Source: Myxococcota bacterium | Lineage (GTDB): Bacteria; Myxococcota_A; Polyangia; HGW-17 | Assembly (NCBI GenBank): GCA_018821745.1 | Contig: JAHJLU010000575.1 | Location: 1 to 11,448 of the forward strand | Length of the DNA stretch: 11,448 nt | Direction: 5' to 3' | Shown here: positions 7,061 to 11,448 of the stretch, piece after piece | Numbering within the stretch: position 1 is the stretch's first letter | Layout: each line of letters starts with the position of its first letter | Position numbers and translations under genes: made by a program | Notes under the pieces: model-generated | The model's database searches: none | Seen by the model: only the letters and a program-made list of their open reading frames with translations | What the model was told of the DNA's origin: nothing

Positions 7061-7966
7061 ATGACGGTATTCGATCTGCTTCTTTTTGTAATCATTGTGT
7101 TTGTTTTAGGTGGAATCTATTTGATCACCAACTATTTCCGCCGTGCACTGGTGCGCACAAAAAACTCTCTGGAGCTTTCCGGTGCAAAGCAAGCGATTGT
7201 CCAGGTGAAGAACCCCACCAACCATAACCCGGTCAACCCGAATTCATTTGTCTCCGCTTCCAAGTCTGAAATCCTGGCAGTTTTCCCCTTTTTCGCAAGT
7301 GTGCCAGAGGGCTTGCAGGATAACATGGAGATCCATGTCAACGATTTTTTGTACGAAAAAGTTTTTATAGGGAAAGGTGATCTGGAGGTCACCAGGGAGA
7401 TGAAAATCTCCATCGCCGCCCAGGCCTCGCTGCTCATGGCGGGCCGCAAAGAGCTCTGTTTTCCCAAATTACGTACGGTTGAAGTGTACCCGGCACAAAT
7501 TGGGCCCTATGAGGGACTCTCCATCATGAAATTTGCCGGCGAGACGCCCGTCAGCGGCGTGGTCAAGGTCTCCTGGGCGACCGCGAAAAAAGAGGGTGAA
7601 GTGGCGACGCCCAATCGCAATGTTGTGCTGCACGAGATGGCCCACCAGCTTGATTTTGAAGATGGAGAAGCCGACGGCATCCCTGAGCTCTATCTGCATA
7701 TCCTGGAAGTGATTAAAGATGACCCGAAGGAGACCTGGATGAAGATTCTCAACCAGTCCAAATCGCTCTTTTCCCAGTCAACTCAAGAGGGGGGAATGCA
7801 TCCCCATTCGCTGGAAGACGACGCCGAGTTTTTTGCAGAGGCGAGCGTTGCCTTTTTTTATGGCGCCCATACCCTGAAGAGCGGGCTGCCAAAATTGTAT
7901 GACCTGCTGGCCCGGTTTTATAACCAGGACCCCGCCGCCTACCTTCCCGGGCAAGTCAGAGGTTAG
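7061..7966 (+). CDS. Membrane-anchored MtfA-like zinc metallopeptidase (peptidase family M90)
   Basis: The product is 301 aa from ATG 7061. Residues 4-24 (FDLLLFVIIVFVLGGIYLI) are a hydrophobic N-terminal anchor followed by RRALVR. The catalytic core contains VVLHEMAHQLDFEDGEADG at 188-206, with HEXXH ligands His191 and His195 and catalytic Glu192. A downstream DDAEFFAEASVAFFYG segment (253-268) contains Glu256, the likely third zinc ligand. The ending LPKLYDLLARFYNQDP is typical of the family. E. coli MtfA is a soluble protein of about 265 aa that binds the Mlc repressor and has aminopeptidase-like activity; the N-terminal anchor here is an addition, so a role at the cytoplasmic membrane is likely but the substrate is unknown. 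An in-frame TTG at 6959 would give a longer protein, but its first 34 residues look non-coding. No strong Shine-Dalgarno precedes 7061. The gene is single, divergent from the Cys-rich lipoprotein gene and convergent with the serpin gene. Confidence 0.85.
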   Translation: MTVFDLLLFVIIVFVLGGIYLITNYFRRALVRTKNSLELSGAKQAIVQVKNPTNHNPVNPNSFVSASKSEILAVFPFFASVPEGLQDNMEIHVNDFLYEKVFIGKGDLEVTREMKISIAAQASLLMAGRKELCFPKLRTVEVYPAQIGPYEGLSIMKFAGETPVSGVVKVSWATAKKEGEVATPNRNVVLHEMAHQLDFEDGEADGIPELYLHILEVIKDDPKETWMKILNQSKSLFSQSTQEGGMHPHSLEDDAEFFAEASVAFFYGAHTLKSGLPKLYDLLARFYNQDPAAYLPGQVRG

Positions 7967-7986
7967 TTGCCGGGAAGTTCCTCTTT
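7943..7986 (+). terminator. Intrinsic terminator overlapping the end of the MtfA-like gene
   Basis: CTTCCCGGGCAA (7943-7954) pairs with TTGCCGGGAAG (7967-7977) in an 11-bp stem with one bulged G. The loop contains the TAG stop codon. A pyrimidine/T-rich stretch (TTCCTCTTT) follows. The stem's left arm therefore also encodes the last residues of the peptidase, so its sequence is under two constraints. It also protects the convergent serpin gene from antisense read-through. Confidence 0.6.
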
Positions 7987-8064
7987 GGCACAGCCTTGTA
8001 GTTTATGCTGTTGCTTCTGCCCCTGTTCTTGACAATGGCAGTGGGGTGGTCGGAGTGTATGGAT

Positions 8065-9342
8065 TCAGGAGGGATCGGCGAGGCGGCCCATGAAGAGGAT
8101 GGTGCCCGTCACATTATCACGCACCATGAAGAGGAAGGGGCGATCAAGGGTCACCACGGGGGGGACACTGGTGATGCCTTCCACCACGGCTGTGGCTGCT
8201 GCGGCCTCGGTCCCGCGCTCGTTCACCGCGATGAAGGCCTTGTGGAGGATGTCGGTGATGACCAGGCCCGTGGTGCCGTCCACGCCGGAGAAGTCGGCCA
8301 CCCCTGGTGTAAAGGGCGCATGGAGGCCCATTCCCATGAGGAGATTTTTGAGGGGCAGCCGGTGTTCAAAGGTGAACTTGGGCATGGTGAGCTGCAGGTA
8401 GGTCGGCTGCAGGGCGTTGACGATGGAGGTCAGGAGCGTGGCGTCCAGGGTCTGCTCGAAGGTGTCCATGGTCCCGGCGTCGGGGGCGATAACGAGCAGA
8501 GACACGGTCTCCCCCTTGTAGGGGAGCGCAACGGCCTCGTAGCCCACTCCCTGGTAACTGGGGAGACTGAGCGCCTGATGCATCATGTCCACGGAGACAG
8601 AGGAGCCGTCATCCTTGTGGAAATCTCCCGGGGCGGTGTTGTCAGAGTCGAAGAGGTTCAGCCACTCGCCAAAGAAGTAGATGGCGTTGGTGAGCACCAG
8701 CCGGGTGTCCGAGGTGATGGCGCCCTCGGGGATGAGATCCTGGATACGATCCTCGGTCTGCTCTTCAACCCAATCGTTGATGGTAACCCGCGCCCCGTCG
8801 GGATCGGTGATGAAGTCCATCAGGTTGAGGCCCGAACCATAGTTGAGGGCGAGGGTGTCCAGGAAGGGTGTCTCGAAGTGGTACCCCGTCTGTCCCCAGA
8901 GCGCGTTGGCCAGGTGGAGGCGAAACTCCGAGGCGTCTCCCGTACCCCTGGAGGAGAGGTCCAGATCGAGGGTGTTGAAGGCCTGATGCAGCTGGGGCTC
9001 CGGGAGCGTGTAGTGGAAGATGGAGGCCATCTCGGTCTGTGTCCCGTTCTCGGCGCCTGCGTAAGTCATGGCCAGGGCAATGGAGATGGAGAAGGGGCTG
9101 TAGAAGAGGTTTCCCCCCTCACTGTCAGCTATGGCACCGTAGAGATCCAGCGCGAATTGGGTGTTCCCGGCCACCAGCTCCTGGGTCTGGGCTGAGGTGA
9201 CCGACGGCGTGGTGTCACGATCCATGTCCGACTTGGCCTGCTCGAAGGGCAGCGGATCCTGCCTGGCGGGCTCGCTGTCGGAGCAACCGATGAGGAGAAA
9301 TGAGAAAAACAACAGCGAAATACAATAGTTCAGGCGTTGCAT
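8065..9342 (-). CDS. Lipoprotein serpin (serine protease inhibitor, family I4) with intact inhibitory hinge
   Basis: The product is 425 aa, normal serpin size plus a lipoprotein leader: MQRLNYCISLLFFSFLLIGC, with Cys20 in an LLIGC lipobox. The serpin body begins near residue 58 (NTQFALDLYGAI, NLFYSPFSISIALAMTYAGA), with the family signatures NAIYFFGEW (219-227) and RPFLFMVRD (401-409). The reactive-centre hinge NERGTEAAAATAV (374-386) has Thr at P14 and small residues at P12-P9, as in inhibitory serpins. Aligned to alpha-1-antitrypsin (TEAAGAM...MSIPPE), the scissile bond falls at Thr391-Ser392 (P1-P1'), then VPP. P1 Thr points to an elastase-like or similar target, which is inference. Serpins trap proteases by loop insertion after cleavage; as a lipoprotein with Ser at +2 it may act at the outer membrane or cell surface. 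The start is supported by AGGAGG 4 nt upstream. The gene is monocistronic and convergent with the peptidase gene. Confidence 0.92.
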   Translation of the reverse strand: MQRLNYCISLLFFSFLLIGCSDSEPARQDPLPFEQAKSDMDRDTTPSVTSAQTQELVAGNTQFALDLYGAIADSEGGNLFYSPFSISIALAMTYAGAENGTQTEMASIFHYTLPEPQLHQAFNTLDLDLSSRGTGDASEFRLHLANALWGQTGYHFETPFLDTLALNYGSGLNLMDFITDPDGARVTINDWVEEQTEDRIQDLIPEGAITSDTRLVLTNAIYFFGEWLNLFDSDNTAPGDFHKDDGSSVSVDMMHQALSLPSYQGVGYEAVALPYKGETVSLLVIAPDAGTMDTFEQTLDATLLTSIVNALQPTYLQLTMPKFTFEHRLPLKNLLMGMGLHAPFTPGVADFSGVDGTTGLVITDILHKAFIAVNERGTEAAAATAVVEGITSVPPVVTLDRPFLFMVRDNVTGTILFMGRLADPS

Positions 9343-9374
9343 GGTGCCTCCTGCCTCCCCGGAAATAACAGGGA

Positions 9375-9443
9375 GCGAATGTGGGTCTAATTAATACTTA
9401 GGCAAATTTCGAACATGTGCAAGAGAAATTTTTACACATTCGC
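9375..9443. repeat. Long-range 9-bp inverted repeat flanking the serpin promoter region
   Basis: GCGAATGTG (9375-9383) and CACATTCGC (9435-9443) are exact inverted copies 51 nt apart, centred 33-101 nt upstream of the serpin start. A second inverted pair, AAATTTC (9404-9410) and GAAATTT (9425-9431), lies between them. The arrangement suggests paired regulator sites, but no regulator gene is in the window and no confident -35/-10 pair is visible. Confidence 0.4.
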
Positions 9444-9655
9444 AATAGGGGGTATCACCCAATGCAGCACCGTGGCCATAAAAGGTGCTTCCTTGGTATC
9501 GCTTGTCATATTCTTTTGAGCCGTGTCCTGTATTTCCTGTGATTTTTGTGGCGGGCTTCACCAGAATCGGTTATGTTACTGTCTATGTTGAGTTTCTCCA
9601 GGGAGCCTTGGTTCCCCAGACAAACACTGAATATGGGATAATAGGAGGTACTGAG
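9444..9655. other. Intergenic stretch between the serpin upstream region and the insertion sequence
   Basis: Together with 9343-9443 this makes a 313-bp stretch without a gene. Beyond the inverted repeats upstream of the serpin I see only a weak GCACC...GGTGC pair near 9464-9485 and a GATAATAGGAGG stretch at 9636-9647 that resembles a -10 next to an SD but leads to no sustained frame before the insertion sequence. The left flank of the insertion, GGTACTGAG, is 9647-9655. Confidence 0.5.
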
Positions 9656-9670
9656 CTGAGCCATCCCCTC
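9656..9670. repeat. Terminal inverted repeat, transposase-distal end
   Basis: CTGAGCCATCCCCTC; its last two bases overlap the transposase stop codon (9669-9671 on the minus strand). Differs from the other end at the two bases after CTGAG. Confidence 0.8.
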
Positions 9671-10877
9671 ACAATACACCGAACACTTCCTTGGTCAGTT
9701 GGGTCTCTGTCAGGATCTCTCCAAATGCCTTCATAAGGGGCTTCAAGTCGTCTTCTCTCATGGTGGGAAGCATAGTGTAGACCATGCGCCCAAGGTTGAA
9801 GAGGGAGTGGGTGCGCTTCTTGGACGTGTTTGTCTTCAAGTAGCGGTCGTAACCGGAGCGCTCACTCGCCATTCCGAGCATGGTGAACAGGACGTGGGAC
9901 ATGGCCGCGAGGAAGAGGAGGCGGTCTCTCCTTCCTGGGTCTTTGATGCTCGTCATGGAGAGGCCCATCCCGAATCTGTGGTCTTTGATGTCGCGGAAAG
10001 TCTCTTCAATGGTGAAACGGCGTCCGTACAGTTTGGTGATCTGGCTGGCAGTGAGGTCCGAGCGGCTGGTGGCTATAAACCAAGGGTCTTTCATCTTTTT
10101 AGCGTGGACCAACAACACCGCAGGGACCTCGGTTTGCTCTGCTGTCACCCTCACTTCATTCATTTTCTTTGCTCGCCCGGAGGGGTGGAGCCACTCCCTG
10201 GCCGGACGCATCTCCCCATGAGAGTCCGTTATCATGATGTTGCCCTTGAAGCGTATGGCGTACTCCATCCCAAGCTCTTCCTTGATGAAGGTGTAGAAGT
10301 TCTGGTCGCCAAATCCTCGGTCGGCAAGCACCGTGACGTGTACATCATCCGGGAGCAGCTTGATAAATTCCTTCAATAGCTCGTCTTCGTAGTCATTTCT
10401 GCTGTCCTTCAGGGTCCTGGTGTCGTGGGTCTTCCATATCAGCGGGGTCGCCCTGCCATGGTTTGAGACCAGATAGAGGGAGATGGTGGCATGCTTGTCC
10501 TTGGCAAACTCTGTCCAGTCGAGGGCCACAACGATTTCTTCCCTTTCTGCTATGATGTAGGGCACCCAACGCTCAAAGAGCTTCATGTCAGGAAACTTTT
10601 CATTGCTCAGGAGTCGATCAACCTGTTTGGTGCTGTGCTTCTTTCTGAGCCCTTGTGCGGCTGCAAGACCAGCCCCAATAGAGGCAATGCCAAGGGTTGC
10701 GCTGTGTACGACTCCGATGACGCCATTGGCCAGGGACCAGACTCTCATGGCGTGGATGTCGTCCCCAGCAAGTTCGGCAATGAATTCAGTAATTTTTTCT
10801 GGTGACATGCGGGGTGCCATTTCCTTAAGGGTGCGCGGTTTCAACTTCTTCGGTTTGGGAGTATGTCGCTTTTTCAT
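9669..10877 (-). CDS. IS4-family (IS10 group) transposase, full length
   Basis: The product is 402 aa, the same length as IS10 transposase. The DDE catalytic set is visible: Asp120 in VVALDWTEF, Asp186 in VLADRGFGD, and Glu291 in YGRRFTIEETFRDIK, which fits the IS4 signature Y-(2)-R-(3)-E-(6)-K exactly (Tyr284, Arg287, Glu291, Lys298). The N-terminus is Lys/Arg-rich (MKKRHTPKPKKLKPR), suited to binding the ends. No stop or frameshift interrupts it, so the enzyme may be active in cut-and-paste transposition. The start ATG 10877 lacks a clear Shine-Dalgarno, in keeping with the low translation usual for IS10-type transposases. No other gene is inside the element. Confidence 0.92.
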   Translation of the reverse strand: MKKRHTPKPKKLKPRTLKEMAPRMSPEKITEFIAELAGDDIHAMRVWSLANGVIGVVHSATLGIASIGAGLAAAQGLRKKHSTKQVDRLLSNEKFPDMKLFERWVPYIIAEREEIVVALDWTEFAKDKHATISLYLVSNHGRATPLIWKTHDTRTLKDSRNDYEDELLKEFIKLLPDDVHVTVLADRGFGDQNFYTFIKEELGMEYAIRFKGNIMITDSHGEMRPAREWLHPSGRAKKMNEVRVTAEQTEVPAVLLVHAKKMKDPWFIATSRSDLTASQITKLYGRRFTIEETFRDIKDHRFGMGLSMTSIKDPGRRDRLLFLAAMSHVLFTMLGMASERSGYDRYLKTNTSKKRTHSLFNLGRMVYTMLPTMREDDLKPLMKAFGEILTETQLTKEVFGVL

Positions 10878-10923
10878 GCCAAACTCAACCGAAGACCCAG
10901 CACCAAAATTCCCAAGACACCAG

Positions 10924-10950
10924 AAAAAAGAGAATCAGCAAATTCCTCTT
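10924..10950 (-). terminator. Terminator-like hairpin with U-run in the transposase leader
   Basis: On the minus strand AAGAG(G)AAT-ttgctg-ATTCTCTT is followed by four more T, giving an 8-bp AT-rich stem with one bulge, a 6-nt loop and a T6 run. It lies 47-73 nt upstream of the transposase start codon, at or just downstream of the predicted promoter. It could stop transcription entering from outside the element. Confidence 0.45.
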
Positions 10951-10952
10951 GT

Positions 10953-10958
10953 ATTATC
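10953..10958 (-). promoter_or_regulatory. Possible -10 box (GATAAT) of the transposase promoter
   Basis: The minus strand reads TGATAATAC about 75 nt upstream of the transposase ATG, 5 of 6 to consensus. The hexamer 17 nt upstream is ATCCCC inside the terminal repeat, a poor -35, so the promoter would be weak, as expected for an IS10-type element. Confidence 0.35.
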
Positions 10959-10973
10959 AGGGGATAAAAAAAC

Positions 10974-10988
10974 GAGGGGATCCCTCAG
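10974..10988. repeat. Terminal inverted repeat, transposase-proximal end (contains GATC)
   Basis: GAGGGGATCCCTCAG on the plus strand; reads CTGAGGGATCCCCTC inward. Its GATC corresponds to the Dam-methylation site of IS10 ends. A second AGGGGAT copy lies just inside at 10959-10965. Confidence 0.8.
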
Positions 10989-11054
10989 AAAACTGGGAGT
11001 ATTCTTTTCACAAAAAGATGCTGGAACAATGTCAGGGGGTGTTTTGGGCATATA

Positions 11055-11448
11055 ATGATTGTAGGAGGACTACAAACCTTAGACTTGTTAAACATTCCTG
11101 GTAACGCAACTACTGGATATGCAAAAGGAATGGCCAGAGGGATCTTCAAGAGAAGCAAACTGGAGGAAAAAGAAGAGAAAATCAAAAGGATAGAGGGTGT
11201 TATTACCGCAGTAGAAAAGGCTTGGAAGCTGTATAGCTTTTTTAGAAAAAGTGGATCAGTTGGTGAGCAAAAGGGAGGGAACAAATTGAAGGTAAAACCC
11301 TCCACAAAGAAGAAGCTATCAACCAAAAGTTTGAAAAGGCCAAACCCAAAAAAGAACCAGCTCCAGAACCCGAACCAAAAGCCGAACCGACAATTACAGT
11401 AACCGCCGCAGATGTTGGAAAAGTGTGTCTCACCCTGGTCAGAAAAAA
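11055..11448 (+). CDS. Unrecognised Lys/Glu-rich protein, 5' part, probably frameshifted and cut by the right edge
   Basis: From ATG 11055 the first frame reads MIVGGLQTLDLLNIPGNATT, then a Gly-containing stretch (GYAKGMARGIFKRS) and a charged helix (LEEKEEKIKRIEGVITAVEK). It continues as AWKLYSFFRKSGSVGEQKG and then becomes compositionally implausible (LSTKSLKRPNPKKNQLQ) before stopping at 11402. Adding one base in AAAAGGG (11269-11275) joins it to a much better frame: REQIEGKTLHKEEAINQKFE, then a Lys/Pro/Glu linker (KPKKEPAPEPEPKAEP), then TITVTAADVGKVCLTLV, open to the window end. I recognise no family. A charged coiled or helical segment followed by an extended linker and another domain is the visible layout. 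Start choice is uncertain: no good Shine-Dalgarno precedes 11055, TATAAT overlaps it, and AGGAGG lies just inside. Confidence 0.5.

Larger units (their letters stand above)
9656..10988 (-). mobile_element. Complete IS4-family insertion sequence of the IS10 group (1333 bp)
   Basis: The element is bounded by 15-bp inverted repeats matching at 13 of 15 positions, CTGAGCCATCCCCTC at 9656-9670 and, read inward from the other end, CTGAGGGATCCCCTC at 10988-10974. Both closely match the IS10 outer end (CTGAGAGATCCCCTC, from memory). Length and transposase size agree with IS10 (about 1.33 kb, 402 aa). The promoter-proximal end keeps a GATC (10979-10982), the Dam site that controls IS10; the far end has CATC instead. 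The 9-bp flanks GGTACTGAG and AAAACTGGG agree at only 5 of 9 positions, so an intact 9-bp target duplication is not seen. Confidence 0.85.

Noticed and set aside
8005..9195. 396-codon open frame on the plus strand opposite the serpin gene
   Set aside because: His/Glu/Gly/Val-rich shadow of the serpin coding sequence; the minus strand is unmistakably a serpin.
9485..9736. 83-codon frame crossing the left end of the insertion sequence
   Set aside because: Crosses the IS boundary, has no ribosome site and no recognisable content.
9699..10379. 226-codon plus-strand frame inside the insertion sequence
   Set aside because: Antisense shadow of the transposase; IS10-group elements carry no such gene.

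Overview
The window looks like chromosome from a Gram-negative, formerly deltaproteobacterial lineage (Myxococcota or Bradymonadota-like). The grounds are the mix of Cys-rich 'CGDG...CDDG' repeat lipoproteins (DUF4215 / Myxococcus Cys-rich repeat type), a DUF1554-type lipoprotein, a lipoprotein serpin and a seven-unit SBBP-like beta-propeller. This assignment is an inference from family distribution; there is no rRNA or other phylogenetic marker here. Most genes stand alone, and neighbours are mostly convergent or divergent, so no long operon is visible.

Layout, left to right. 1-355 (-): 5' part of a small lipoprotein gene of unknown function, running off the left edge. 611-1239 (+): a DUF1554 lipoprotein gene broken by a one-base deletion in the A-run after its start codon and by an in-frame TAG. 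1317-2822 (+): a two-TM protein with two tandem copies of a Tim44-like plus zinc-ribbon module. 3036-5184 (+): a secreted protein with six Cys-rich repeats followed by seven propeller blades, interrupted by two apparent one-base deletions. 5244-6773 (-): a Cys-rich lipoprotein with 11 repeats, convergent with the previous gene. 7061-7966 (+): a membrane-anchored MtfA-like zinc peptidase ending in a strong terminator. 8065-9342 (-): a lipoprotein serpin with an intact inhibitory hinge. 9656-10988: a complete IS10-group (IS4 family) element of 1333 bp with a 402-aa transposase and IS10-like ends. 11055 to the right edge (+): an unrecognised Lys/Glu/Pro-rich gene, also frameshifted.

The unifying theme is envelope and surface proteins: four lipoproteins, a secreted repeat/propeller protein, a serpin that could restrain serine proteases at the cell surface, and a metallopeptidase. 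No gene-order evidence ties them into one pathway. The most informative observations are: (1) all four frameshifts have the same sign (one base missing) and can be placed at short homopolymers, while two G7 runs are in frame; (2) the duplicated Tim44/zinc-ribbon architecture; (3) the Cys-repeat subtype shared by the two convergent genes; (4) a terminator-like hairpin in the transposase leader that would form only in read-through RNA. I found no CRISPR array, tRNA, rRNA or recognisable defence system.
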